Shown here: positions 16,838 through 24,754 of the stretch, piece by piece
Numbering within the stretch: position 1 is the stretch's first letter
Layout: each line of letters opens with the position of its first letter
Assembly (NCBI GenBank): GCA_937898195.1
Contig: CALEJD010000066.1
Coordinates: forward strand, 1-28,401
Source: an uncultured Clostridia bacterium
GTDB taxonomy: Bacteria; Bacillota; Clostridia; Oscillospirales; Acutalibacteraceae
DNA length: 28,401 nucleotides
Direction: 5' to 3'
Translations under genes and position numbers: made by a program
Notes under the pieces: generated by a model
Database searches by the model: none
The model's input: only the letters and a program-made list of their open reading frames with translations
What the model was told of the DNA's origin: nothing

Positions 16838-17656
16838 TCAACTTTTGGTTTTTGATTCTATTTCTTTCGGTTTTGATAACATACCACTATCTTTTTGATA
16901 TGTTATTAAGTTATTTCTATTGAAAAACATTATAGTTTCTGTTTGTGAATAATTAGATATAGACGCAATGTCAGAATATTCAAAACAAATTTCAATTTTG
17001 TAGTCAGATTTTTCAATTTCATCTAACAACGCTCTATTTAAAATAAACATAAACTTTTTGGGTGAAGAAGTAGTTATACAGAAACTGTGACCAACTGGTT
17101 TATTATTAATTTTCATAACAACATTTATTGCATTTCCGGCACCGCAATTTGATATTTCATAATATAGAAGATATTTTTGTTCAAAATATTTTTTTGATTT
17201 CATAATATAATCTTGGTCGGATATCTTTTGATTTTTAATTTCAATTATATCTCTAATTTCTTCAGGAAGTGCTCCTTGATATGTAATGATATTAGGTTTT
17301 ATTTCCATATAAATAATATCTTTGTCATCAGGAAGATTTTCAAAATCGGTATAATTATATTTTTGCGTTTCCAAATAAGGCTTAATTGATAATTTGCGTT
17401 CTTCTTTTTGATTCTCGCGTGTGAAATTAATGGTTTCTGTAAGCACAAAAATGGTTGCAGCAGCACCTAATAAAGAACCATAGAAAGATAACACATCCTT
17501 GGCTTCCCAATCCATTGCAAAAATCGGTAAAGATGCGGGAAATTTATAAACCCAATTAATACCAACAGGTATCGCAAAAATAAATACTATTGCAACAAGA
17601 CCCCATACAACTATTTCAGTTATTGTTTTTTTATACTTATACCAAAAATCTTTCAT
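16838..17656 (-). CDS. Two-helix membrane protein with cytoplasmic domain
   Basis: A 272-residue protein with two N-terminal membrane helices, about residues 12-36 (TEIVVWGLVAIVFIFAIPVG) and 53-75 (VLSFYGSLLGAAATIFVLTE). They are followed by a basic helix (REN QKEERKLSIKP) and a soluble domain of about 180 residues rich in beta strands. This plan is common among accessory proteins of defence islands, but I cannot name a family. The ATG has only a distant ribosome site (AAAGGAG, 16 nt away). First gene of the operon that continues with the HEPN gene. It may place the system at the membrane. Confidence 0.75.
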   Translation of the reverse strand: MKDFWYKYKKTITEIVVWGLVAIVFIFAIPVGINWVYKFPASLPIFAMDWEAKDVLSFYGSLLGAAATIFVLTETINFTRENQKEERKLSIKPYLETQKYNYTDFENLPDDKDIIYMEIKPNIITYQGALPEEIRDIIEIKNQKISDQDYIMKSKKYFEQKYLLYYEISNCGAGNAINVVMKINNKPVGHSFCITTSSPKKFMFILNRALLDEIEKSDYKIEICFEYSDIASISNYSQTETIMFFNRNNLITYQKDSGMLSKPKEIESKTKS

Positions 17657-17755
17657 ACTATTTGCGTTTGCAACTCCTTTATCTTCTAAACTAACTCATT
17701 TTTTCTGTTTTTGCCCGTTATTTACAATGATGTTCCTCTGTTTTTACTTACCTGT

Positions 17756-17787
17756 ATTATTGTAATACAATAATTGACGATTTTCAA
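17756..17787 (-). promoter_or_regulatory. Promoter with overlapping 19-bp palindrome, HEPN operon
   Basis: On the minus strand TTGAAA (17782-17787) and TACAAT (17759-17764) are 17 bp apart. The -10 box lies within an inverted repeat, ATTATTGTA-n-TACAATAAT (17756-17774). A dimeric repressor bound there would block RNA polymerase. The site immediately follows the stop codon of the upstream gene and points to the membrane/HEPN operon about 100 bp away. Confidence 0.65.
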
Positions 17788-17788
17788 C

Positions 17789-18952
17789 CTAATCAAATTT
17801 GTTACCTTTGCGACTGCATTCAGCACATAAACCTAATGTTCTTCTATTAGCACCGCCATACATAACAAATTCAGAAGCCTCATCGACTTTCCCACAGATT
17901 TCACATTTTATCCATTTCACACCTGTTGAATCTATAACAACATTCTCTGTTTGATTCATTTTATCTATGATTTCAGATTTTCGTTCTTCATACGATAACT
18001 GTGGTTTTTTCTCCGGTTCCAGTGGTTGAAATACAGGTGCTGGCGTAGCAGACTTATATGGTGTATATGTAAAAGCCTGTCCCCTTTTTGCACGCTCTTC
18101 TTTCTGCTTTTGCCGTATCTCTTCAAGTCTTTCTGCTTGCCTTTTTCTTTCTTCTGCAGCCTCTTTTTCAAGCTGTTCTTTCTTTTTCAAAAATTGCTTG
18201 TTTTTCTTCTCAAACCAAGTATTGTATGAAGCAATAAACCCCGGCAATGTAAGCTCATTATTTTCAATAACAATATCTTCAAGTGTGCTTCCCACTGTAT
18301 ATGTCTTTGGATAGTTTTCGGAATATATTTCTCTGCCTACTGCGCAATACCGTTTTTCATCAATCTTATACTGCCCTACTTTATAGGTCTCGGGCTCAAT
18401 AATAATTAAATCGTTATTGGTTGATTCGTTTAAAATGTATCTCTTCAAACAATACACTCTGTCTTCACCATCAGGTATATCCAAATTATCCACAACAATC
18501 CATTGAACAAGTATTCCGGAATCTTCGTATTCCTGAGTTATTTTTTCAATATGTTTTTCAGAGGTTCGTTGATTTCCTAATTCAACTGCAATCTTCACGT
18601 TATTATCCGTAGTTACAAGAATATGTGTGTAGTGATGCTTAAGAACTTTAACTTCCATTTGAACATTGAAACCCAAGGAAGCTAAATGAGTATACAAACG
18701 CTTGCAGACCAGTTTGATTTGCGATGGAGTGTCTCTATCGTAATCGCCATAGTCGCAATGTTCATTGCAGATATGTGCAAAATATGCATCCTTTTTGTCG
18801 CCGTGACAATATCTCAAAATAGGATTGGCACAATTAGGGTCAGGACATAGCAACTCTTTACTACTGACATCCCTGACCTGAACTTCGTAAGAATATTCAG
18901 CTGAGACTTCTGAAGCAGAAATCTTCTTACCGTTCCATAAAGCAAACTCCAT
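17789..18952 (-). CDS. CoiA-like nuclease-family protein with terminal zinc knuckles
   Basis: The start is moved to the ATG at 18952, which follows GGAG by 7 nt; the ATG at 18982 has no site. The 387-residue protein begins like competence protein CoiA relatives, with a Cys/His cluster (CPDPNC at 36-41, FAH at 58-60, then C62 and C66). A PD-(D/E)xK-like core follows (about 75-155, with E100 and IAVELGNQ). The acidic residue normally found in the first strand is not evident (HYTHILVTT), so catalysis is uncertain. A charged coiled coil (about 260-300) leads to a C-terminal CxxC...CxxC zinc knuckle. It sits alone between the Tn7-like operon and the HEPN operon. DNA processing or defence is likely; the exact role is unknown. 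Confidence 0.7.
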   Translation of the reverse strand: MEFALWNGKKISASEVSAEYSYEVQVRDVSSKELLCPDPNCANPILRYCHGDKKDAYFAHICNEHCDYGDYDRDTPSQIKLVCKRLYTHLASLGFNVQMEVKVLKHHYTHILVTTDNNVKIAVELGNQRTSEKHIEKITQEYEDSGILVQWIVVDNLDIPDGEDRVYCLKRYILNESTNNDLIIIEPETYKVGQYKIDEKRYCAVGREIYSENYPKTYTVGSTLEDIVIENNELTLPGFIASYNTWFEKKNKQFLKKKEQLEKEAAEERKRQAERLEEIRQKQKEERAKRGQAFTYTPYKSATPAPVFQPLEPEKKPQLSYEERKSEIIDKMNQTENVVIDSTGVKWIKCEICGKVDEASEFVMYGGANRRTLGLCAECSRKGNKFD

Positions 18953-19279
18953 ATCAACACTCCAATACAAGACACTATCCATTTATATATGACAAAAAAC
19001 AACAAATATTTCACAAATATTTAAAATTTTTCAAAATTTCAGCGAAACATACAATTGTACATTACATATTTTGCACAAAAGCACTATGAAAAGTGCAAAA
19101 TTGCATCTTTAGCGTTGTTTATATTTGTTCATATTAAATTATACCGCACTCAATGTACATATTATGGGACTATATAAGCATCAAAACCCCGAACAAAACA
19201 GACGGAGCCACCAAAAGGTAGCTCCTTGTTTCTTATTACCAGTAACCAATTGTCTACTGTCAACTATTTGCTGTTCTTC
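18953..19279. other. Gene-free interval with an inverted repeat
   Basis: A 330-bp AT-rich interval between the CoiA-like gene and the Tn7-like operon. It contains an 8-bp inverted repeat, TTTTGCAC (19069-19076) with GTGCAAAA (19093-19100). The right arm starts with AAGTGCAAAA, the same ten bases as one of the 20-bp units at 24646-24665. The interval also holds the terminator at 19204-19225. I find no gene. It is the most likely place for an internal boundary of the transposition module, but I see no terminal TGT/ACA pair. Confidence 0.4.
19204..19225 (-). terminator. Terminator after the Tn7-like operon
   Basis: A 9-bp stem GGAGCTACC/GGTGGCTCC closed by a TTTT loop, fully paired on the minus strand (one G-U), with an A-C mismatch on the plus strand. 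The following minus-strand sequence, GTCTGTTTTGTT, is T-rich though not a pure run. It fits the end of the tns transcript. Confidence 0.6.
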
Positions 19280-19453
19280 TTACAAGAGGATACATACCAT
19301 AGATACTATCGAGGCATTGGCTCGTTCCCAATCTTCGATATGCCAATCTATTTTACCCTTTACGCTATTTTTAGCTTCTTGTAACAGGCTTACACCGACA
19401 CATTTTGCTAACGGGGACAATATACCCAAAAATGTGGTAGATTTTTCAAACAC
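19280..19453 (-). CDS. Possible 57-residue protein after tniQ
   Basis: A GTG at 19453 overlaps the last codons and stop of tniQ in another frame. The frame reads FLGILSPLAKCVGVSLLQ, then KIDWHIEDWERANASIV, and stops at 19280. Composition (helical, amphipathic, Trp-rich) looks protein-like, but the ribosome site is weak. It could be a genuine small last gene of the tns operon or the remains of a longer tniQ tail. Function is unknown. Confidence 0.4.
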   Translation of the reverse strand: MFEKSTTFLGILSPLAKCVGVSLLQEAKNSVKGKIDWHIEDWERANASIVSMVCILL

Positions 19454-20747
19454 TTAAAAACTTTACTATTTCAGGGTAGTCTACAAGATATGGCAGAACC
19501 CTATCAAGATTACATTTTTTGATTCCTGTTAGCTTTCTGATGTCAGACCAGTAGAACGGGGTTCCTTTTTCGGTTAGCCACTTATAAGCCCAAACTATTT
19601 TTCGAGCCCAGCACTCTTCTTGTGTTTCGTTATATTCTCCAAGAATTTTCTTGCATTTCGGCAAGTTTTGAAAAGACTGTTCGTGTATGCCAAACTCTCG
19701 GCACACTCTTTTTAATGATACTTTTTCGGGTCTGCCATCTGTGTTGATGCCCTTATAAATACCATCGGCAAACTTTTCTAACAACGGAGCAAGTTCTTCA
19801 TCAAGAGCATCCCAATCTTTCTTGACAGCTTTTTTGTGACTTGTACCTTCAGTCATTTCCTCCTGCGTAAGCGTCGGTGATGTTAATTCAGAAAATGAAA
19901 GCCCAAGGGAATAGGAAATTTGGCATACAGTTGAAAACTCATACAAGCCCCCGTAAAGAACTCTCTGAATCTGATTAAAGGTTGCAACATTAGACACAGA
20001 CAACTTATTAAAGAAGTGACACATATCTTCCGAAAGTTGTCTTGTTTTTCGCTGTGAACCTTTTAAGTAACCGTTATCCTTTAGAGCCTTATAAAAAACT
20101 GCACTTATCGGAATTTCATTATCGAAATCAATCGGTGCATTAAAAACACCTGCTATATAACAAGAGTAATCAAGCAATTTGTTGTCCGCCATAACAACCT
20201 CAGTTTCTTCTTCCACATTAACCTCCGCTGGCTGAAACGAGAAGCTATTATAACTGATAGCAGAAACATCCGAGGGATATAATCTACATCCGTGCTTTGT
20301 GCAGACTTGTATCCCTCGAATTTGATGTGCCCTGTGCCAATATGTTTCACCGTACTGCTCCCTGTCCTCTGTAACACACATCGGGCAGTATTTAAGGTAA
20401 CGGTCATTATCCTCCCTTGGCAAAACAGGAAAAAGGTTATGAACATCAACTGTTCCATCGTTTATGAGAATTTCTGCGGCCTCTTTCTTATTCAGTATGA
20501 ACCTTGCATACTGCGGGAACATTGTATGCTTTAATACCAATTCTCTTAACGGCATCACTTTTCCAATGCGAGCTCTTGCCTCATAATTCAAGTTGCCGAT
20601 AAACTCTTTGCTTAAGCAATCGCTTCTTTTACAGTACAGGTCATTCAGTGCCAGCTTATGATTTAGACTGCCCGAATGAATGTAATATCTGCAGAACCAA
20701 CTATAAGCTAATTCATCAGGATATATAGGTGGTAGATACGCAATCAT
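19446..20747 (-). CDS. tniQ: TniQ/TnsD-family target-selection protein
   Basis: Target-choice subunit of a Tn7-like transposon. The N-terminal TniQ domain starts YLPPIYPDELAYSWFCRYYIHSG and carries a zinc finger of the CPMC (121-124) ... CTKH (149-152) type, with the usual YWHRAHQI between. The C-terminal half (about 300-433) has helix-turn-helix-like parts (VSLKRVCREFGIHEQSFQNL; FYWSDIRKLTGIKKCNLDRVL), which suggest specific binding to a target DNA as in TnsD, rather than a minimal CRISPR-linked TniQ. Size (433 residues) lies between the two. It overlaps tnsC by 4 bp (ATGA). No TnsE or Cas gene is present. Confidence 0.9.
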   Translation of the reverse strand: MIAYLPPIYPDELAYSWFCRYYIHSGSLNHKLALNDLYCKRSDCLSKEFIGNLNYEARARIGKVMPLRELVLKHTMFPQYARFILNKKEAAEILINDGTVDVHNLFPVLPREDNDRYLKYCPMCVTEDREQYGETYWHRAHQIRGIQVCTKHGCRLYPSDVSAISYNSFSFQPAEVNVEEETEVVMADNKLLDYSCYIAGVFNAPIDFDNEIPISAVFYKALKDNGYLKGSQRKTRQLSEDMCHFFNKLSVSNVATFNQIQRVLYGGLYEFSTVCQISYSLGLSFSELTSPTLTQEEMTEGTSHKKAVKKDWDALDEELAPLLEKFADGIYKGINTDGRPEKVSLKRVCREFGIHEQSFQNLPKCKKILGEYNETQEECWARKIVWAYKWLTEKGTPFYWSDIRKLTGIKKCNLDRVLPYLVDYPEIVKFLSV

Positions 20748-21943
20748 ACTGCAACCTCAGTTACCGGGAAATGCTGACGAAAAAGAGAAAGAACATCAAG
20801 GTTATTCTTTTTAGCCGTTGCAACCAACTCAGATATAAGACCATCTTCTTCAATCGGTTCACCTATGTCAGTATAGGTGACTGTTTTTCTTTTAGTTGAT
20901 GTTTGTTTTTTCTTTGTTACGGACGGCTCAAGATATGGGTGCAACATTGCCAGCCTATTTTTATAAGCTTTATTTAGGTTTTCAAGGTTTAATTCTTCCG
21001 TCCCATTTATAATTGCTATCTCTTGAGCATCGTGAATTAGAGAGACAACCGCTGATGCTATTCCTGAAGAATGTTCGTACAACCAATTAATAATGGATTT
21101 TGTTATTTCACTCTCGTTCTTAACATATTGGTAAGACCACAATACACGGCAAAAATAAATAAATCTGTCATCATAATCCATTGGACCATATTTCAAACCC
21201 AATGTTCTTCTTGCAAGGTGCATTTCCTGCTCGAAGAACGGCTCACAAGCCGGAGTGCCAACCATACAAATGGATATTCCACTACTGTTTATAAGCTGTG
21301 TAAGCATACCCACAAGTTGCTTCCCATTTTTACTGTTCACTACATTTTGGATTTCATCAACAATCAATAAACCTATATGATTCAAAGCCACTTTTGAAAC
21401 CATAGAAATTAGTGTATCGGTTGTGGCTCTCACTTTAAGGGCTTTATCGTAATAATCACTACAAACCACGCCATCCACCTCTTTTAATATAGATAGCAAC
21501 AACGATTTAACGGATGAATCAAATGGACATTGGACTGAGAGAATAGGGATTACCTCGTTTAAATTTTCATCAAGAATAGTTCTTTTATCCATTATAAGCT
21601 GTGATACTTTACCTACAGTAGCGCTCTTACCTATACCGCCACAACCTATTATCGTAAATGAGTCTGCTCCACCAATAATTCCACTCGCACTATTTCTTTG
21701 ATGTGTGGATTTCTCTGAAAACTTCTTATCTAATGAGCGACTAAGTGCAAGATATATCTTTGAATACGTTTCTGTACTCATCATATTAGGAATATATATC
21801 CTGTACAAATCGTTTAATGCAATTAACCTTTCGGCTTGTTTTTTCTCTCTTACACCTTCATCATATTTAGGGAGAATACTCAAGTTTTTCATAAGTTCTT
21901 CACCCACCAACATTTCTGGCATCAACTTTGCAACATCAATCAT
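20744..21943 (-). CDS. tnsC: TnsC-like AAA+ transposition regulator
   Basis: ATPase that links the target-bound TniQ to the transposase and sets target immunity in Tn7-like systems. Walker A is GCGGIGKS (100-107) and Walker B is LLIVDEIQN (192-200); the sensor region follows (SICMVGTPACEPFF). Length (399 residues) is typical. It overlaps tnsB by 8 bp and tniQ by 4 bp. The basic C-terminal segment (VTKKKQTSTKRKTV) probably contacts DNA or TnsA/TnsB. All key residues are present. Confidence 0.93.
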   Translation of the reverse strand: MIDVAKLMPEMLVGEELMKNLSILPKYDEGVREKKQAERLIALNDLYRIYIPNMMSTETYSKIYLALSRSLDKKFSEKSTHQRNSASGIIGGADSFTIIGCGGIGKSATVGKVSQLIMDKRTILDENLNEVIPILSVQCPFDSSVKSLLLSILKEVDGVVCSDYYDKALKVRATTDTLISMVSKVALNHIGLLIVDEIQNVVNSKNGKQLVGMLTQLINSSGISICMVGTPACEPFFEQEMHLARRTLGLKYGPMDYDDRFIYFCRVLWSYQYVKNESEITKSIINWLYEHSSGIASAVVSLIHDAQEIAIINGTEELNLENLNKAYKNRLAMLHPYLEPSVTKKKQTSTKRKTVTYTDIGEPIEEDGLISELVATAKKNNLDVLSLFRQHFPVTEVAV

Positions 21944-23747
21944 TTAAACTAACCTCCTCAACATAATCACGGTGTGTTTTACGACGTTCTTTTTGTCTGT
22001 TTTCAATAACACCTTTAATGGACGTTTCACCTGTTCTCGTGGGTTTATTGCTTACAACTGCTTCTATATGAGATGCAAAGTCTATTCGAGCCTGAAGCAA
22101 GTCTCGTTCTTCTTCCTTTGCTATTTCTTTTTGTTTTTCTTTTAACTCCACAACTGTTTCAATTGATTTATGAGCAAATCTACTTTCAATCAATTCAAAA
22201 GGTGTGTATTTGCCAGCCTCAAGCAACCATACTTGTGAAACATCCTCAGGATTATATGCTACAGTTACAGAATCACCCGATAAGTAGCGTTGAGTATAGT
22301 TCCCGTCCTTGTGCCTGTACCTAATACCGTTTGCTACTAATCCTTTGCGTGTAAACTTCGCAGATGTTCTTGGCAACAAGGTTAATACTAATTCCTCTGA
22401 GGTTACAAGTATCAAACCACTACCCTGCTCCAACATATAATTCCATATAGCATTTCGATATGGTTTCACACCAACCTCAAGCATATCTTCAGTAAAAGAG
22501 AAGTTTTGTACTACAGCTTGGGTGTTGTAGTGAATAATGCTATGCAACAGAATTTTTTCAAACTCGTCTAAAGTGATACAAGCATCCTTGCGATAGTCGT
22601 GTGCTCCCCGTTCCTGAAAATCTGGTTCTATAACACCTCTACCCTTGAGATACGGCTTATAAAGGTTCTGAACCACATCAAAGAACTTCTCGACTTTACT
22701 TTTCAAGTCTGCTCTGTAAGATGGCAGATTGATTATTTGTACACCCAAATCGGAAATCTGCTCGAATGTTTCAGAGGTATATTCTTTGCCCCTATCAGTT
22801 AGGAAGTAATATGGTAATCCCTTGCAGTCCCAATCATTATTCTTTATTTCGATACCAAAGCTTCTACAATGCTTCACTTTGTCAGCAACTACATTTAAAA
22901 TAAGACTGCGCAGACTATATGTACCACCCTCCCACGTTAGTGTATATCCACAACACATACCACTGTACATATCAACGGCTGCCAGCAGTATTGGTCTCCC
23001 TACCAACTGTCCAGCATCATCAACAAGATAAATATCGCACACTGTAGCATCAAGCGCCAAACACGCACCACTCAAGCACAAAAGATATTCGCCCATATCT
23101 CCAAGCAAAGGTCTGCAATCCTTCTGATACGCTTTCAAGCCCTCACGAGAAATGATTTGATTCGCTACCTTTTTGTGTTTCCTATAAAAGTATTTGAATT
23201 GGTGGAAAGTCGGATAGGTTTTGTACAATACCCCCAAGGAATCGCAATACTTATTCTTAAGCATTAGTGTGTATGCGGTTTTAAGCGTGTTCTTTTGCGA
23301 ATTATAATAAAATTTATTGAGTGCCCACCTTATATTCTTTTGGTCAACTGTTAGGGGGATATCTTCTTTTTTCTGTGGGGCGAGAGCTATAATATTCTGA
23401 TATACAAGATACAACCAAAGATAATACTTAATGGTTTGTTTGCTTATACCTTGCTCTTGCGAAATTCTTGAAATCATATAGTTTCGTTCCCCGATTTCAC
23501 TTATAAACGGAATGATTGGTGCAATCAAGCCATACCTCTCATACGCCACTTTCCGCTGGTTCGGCTCAAGGTCGTCAATGCTCAGCAAATTAAAGTCACT
23601 AAGTACATTACATTCCTGTACCTCAGATATACCTATCCATTTAGGAACAACATTTCGCTCACAGTTTATTACCAGAACTTTATCGCCTTTAACCTTAAGT
23701 ATTCTAAACCTAACACCATCAACTCTTACAATGTCATTCTTTTTCAA
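21936..23747 (-). CDS. tnsB: TnsB-like DDE transposase
   Basis: Catalytic subunit that binds the transposon ends and joins 3' ends to the target. After an N-terminal DNA-binding region (about 1-130, with a helix-turn-helix at SRISQEQGISKQTIKYYL), the retroviral-integrase-type core shows D233 (ALDATVCDIYLVD), D318 (YFLTDRGKEY) and E353 (RADLKSKVEKFF). A small beta-barrel domain follows (about 440-540). The 603-residue length is normal. It overlaps tnsA by 14 bp and tnsC by 8 bp. It should be active together with the short TnsA. Confidence 0.95.
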   Translation of the reverse strand: MKKNDIVRVDGVRFRILKVKGDKVLVINCERNVVPKWIGISEVQECNVLSDFNLLSIDDLEPNQRKVAYERYGLIAPIIPFISEIGERNYMISRISQEQGISKQTIKYYLWLYLVYQNIIALAPQKKEDIPLTVDQKNIRWALNKFYYNSQKNTLKTAYTLMLKNKYCDSLGVLYKTYPTFHQFKYFYRKHKKVANQIISREGLKAYQKDCRPLLGDMGEYLLCLSGACLALDATVCDIYLVDDAGQLVGRPILLAAVDMYSGMCCGYTLTWEGGTYSLRSLILNVVADKVKHCRSFGIEIKNNDWDCKGLPYYFLTDRGKEYTSETFEQISDLGVQIINLPSYRADLKSKVEKFFDVVQNLYKPYLKGRGVIEPDFQERGAHDYRKDACITLDEFEKILLHSIIHYNTQAVVQNFSFTEDMLEVGVKPYRNAIWNYMLEQGSGLILVTSEELVLTLLPRTSAKFTRKGLVANGIRYRHKDGNYTQRYLSGDSVTVAYNPEDVSQVWLLEAGKYTPFELIESRFAHKSIETVVELKEKQKEIAKEEERDLLQARIDFASHIEAVVSNKPTRTGETSIKGVIENRQKERRKTHRDYVEEVSLND

Positions 23748-24069
23748 TTACGACACCCCAATCTTCAACGCCCCTGCTTAACCAATATGTTCGTGACATA
23801 TCGAGGAGTTTCACCACCATAGGCTTTGTTAAATGATTTCGATTGACACATTCCCTGACACCTAAATCACCACCATCCTTTTTAAATAGAAAGTCGGTAG
23901 TGTATTCTTCTCCAGCAAGTGCAACATTAGTCTCGAACTCAACAACTTCCTTTTTATTTTGAAGAATGTCTGCATAGGCTTCTTGAAGTGTCGTATATGT
24001 TCGGCACACTTCTTTACACTTACTCAAATTCTTCTTTGTACATCTTCCTTTGTAGTTCTTTTTTTGCAT
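23734..24069 (-). CDS. tnsA: Short TnsA-like endonuclease subunit
   Basis: The ATG at 24069 follows GGGAGG by 7 nt; an upstream extension to 24216 would run through the repeat array and is rejected. The 111-residue product keeps only the catalytic-domain part of TnsA (Tn7 TnsA is 273 residues). The strand EYTTDFLF supplies D59, followed by VRECV (E73), and the end KPMVVKLLDMSRTYWLSRGV...DWGVVI is typical of small clostridial TnsA-like subunits. The usual Glu-x-Lys of the third catalytic strand reads Glu-Cys here, so the lysine must come from elsewhere (for example TKP, 81-83) or cutting is altered. Its function would be 5'-end cutting for cut-and-paste transposition. Confidence 0.8.
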   Translation of the reverse strand: MQKKNYKGRCTKKNLSKCKEVCRTYTTLQEAYADILQNKKEVVEFETNVALAGEEYTTDFLFKKDGGDLGVRECVNRNHLTKPMVVKLLDMSRTYWLSRGVEDWGVVIEKE

Positions 24070-24078
24070 AAGAAAACC

Positions 24079-24233
24079 TCCCAAAAACACTCCCAAAAAC
24101 GTTCCCAAAAATGAAAATTGTTTTCCCAAAAACGTTTTTGGGGATTTTATATAATTAGCGAAATCGCTACAAAGCTTGATTTTACTGAGGTTATAGGCAT
24201 TTTGCAATTTCCCCAAAAACGACTCCCAAAAAC
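24079..24233. repeat. Seven TCCCAAAAAC repeats upstream of tnsA (candidate transposon right end)
   Basis: Copies lie at 24079-24088, 24091-24100, 24103-24112 (last base T), 24124-24133, 24134-24144 (inverted, extra G/C), 24210-24220 (extra C) and 24224-24233. The first three are spaced 12 bp. Read from the outside the array starts TGTTTTTGGG (24234 leftward), consistent with a Tn7-like TGT terminus and TnsB sites beside tnsA. Binding there could also repress tnsA, since the array begins 10 bp before its start codon. No matching left array was found. Confidence 0.55.
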
Positions 24234-24289
24234 ATCACTATATTTAAGTGCACTTCAAATTATCACCAAAAGTGCGATTTCGATTATCA

Positions 24290-24602
24290 AATGAAATCCC
24301 AAATATGCTCCAAAAATACTTCAAATTCGTTTTTTCGTCTGCAAGGATTGAAGCTTTGATTTTCACGGTTTTGCTTGAACTTTTTACGAAGTTTTTCTGA
24401 ATTACGATAGCCGTCCCCCGGACTCCTGACCCCCGCAATCTCGCTCGTGTTACGCTCGTAACCGCTTGATTCTACTGGGGTTGGAGGGCTTCAGGGTGGT
24501 TGCCTGAACCACGATTGGAGGCAATTGGAACACTTGTGGTGGGCGTGGGTGGGGCTTGGAATAATGCCTGAGCAATTGCCGGTCTTATCACGCTAAAAAG
24601 GC
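24290..24602. other. Gene-free segment with a candidate oriT palindrome
   Basis: The segment between the inverted repeat pairs has no convincing gene. It is unusually rich in G+C from about 24415 to 24600. At 24449-24462 it holds a palindrome, GTTACG-CT-CGTAAC, next to a stretch (CCCCCGCAATCTCGCTCGTG) whose style resembles transfer origins of clostridial mobilisable elements. I cannot confirm a nick site, and no relaxase gene is in the window. Short open frames here on both strands have unnatural composition. Confidence 0.35.
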
Positions 24603-24640
24603 ACAAAAAAGACCTTGCCGGAACTGAATCCAACAAGGTC
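24603..24640 (-). terminator. Terminator of the three-gene unknown operon
   Basis: GACCTTG (minus strand, 24640-24634) pairs with CAAGGTC (24617-24611), closing a 16-nt loop, and is followed by TTTTTTG. It is oriented for minus-strand transcription arriving from the 430-residue gene 115 bp upstream. Confidence 0.8.
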
Positions 24641-24754
24641 GATTTTGATATTAAGTTTTGCACTTTAATTGATAAGCACGATTGCACTTAATTACTATAA
24701 AAATCAAACCTTGTATATGCATTATATATCATATATACATTATAATCAACATTT

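Larger units (their letters stand above)
24246..24689. repeat. Two inverted pairs of 20-bp repeats (AAGTGC-n9-TATCA)
   Basis: Four related 20-mers. Two read rightward at 24246-24265 and 24270-24289. Two read leftward at 24665-24646 and 24689-24670. All begin AAGTGC and end TATCA. Within each pair the spacing is exactly 24 bp. The pairs face each other across about 360 bp without a gene. This layout is that of terminal binding sites for a transposase or of a nucleoprotein complex around an origin. Confidence 0.65.

Noticed and set aside
17707..17743. TGTTTTTGCCC and TGTTTTTACTT as the missing Tn7-like left end
   Set aside because: Only eight bases match the right terminus, the repeat unit is not preserved, and no 5-bp target duplication is seen.
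19125..19457. 110-codon plus-strand frame
   Set aside because: Composition is unnatural and it crosses a terminator. The minus strand of the same stretch holds a more protein-like 57-codon frame after tniQ.
24070..24216. N-terminal extension of TnsA
   Set aside because: The extra residues translate the TCCCAAAAAC array; the ATG at 24069 has GGGAGG at the right distance.
24079..24233. CRISPR array
   Set aside because: Repeats are only 10 bp, irregularly spaced and partly inverted, with no cas genes in the window.
24244..24687. Two minus-strand frames of 64 and 71 codons
   Set aside because: Low-complexity and Pro/Ser-rich products without ribosome sites, overlapping the paired repeats and the terminator.
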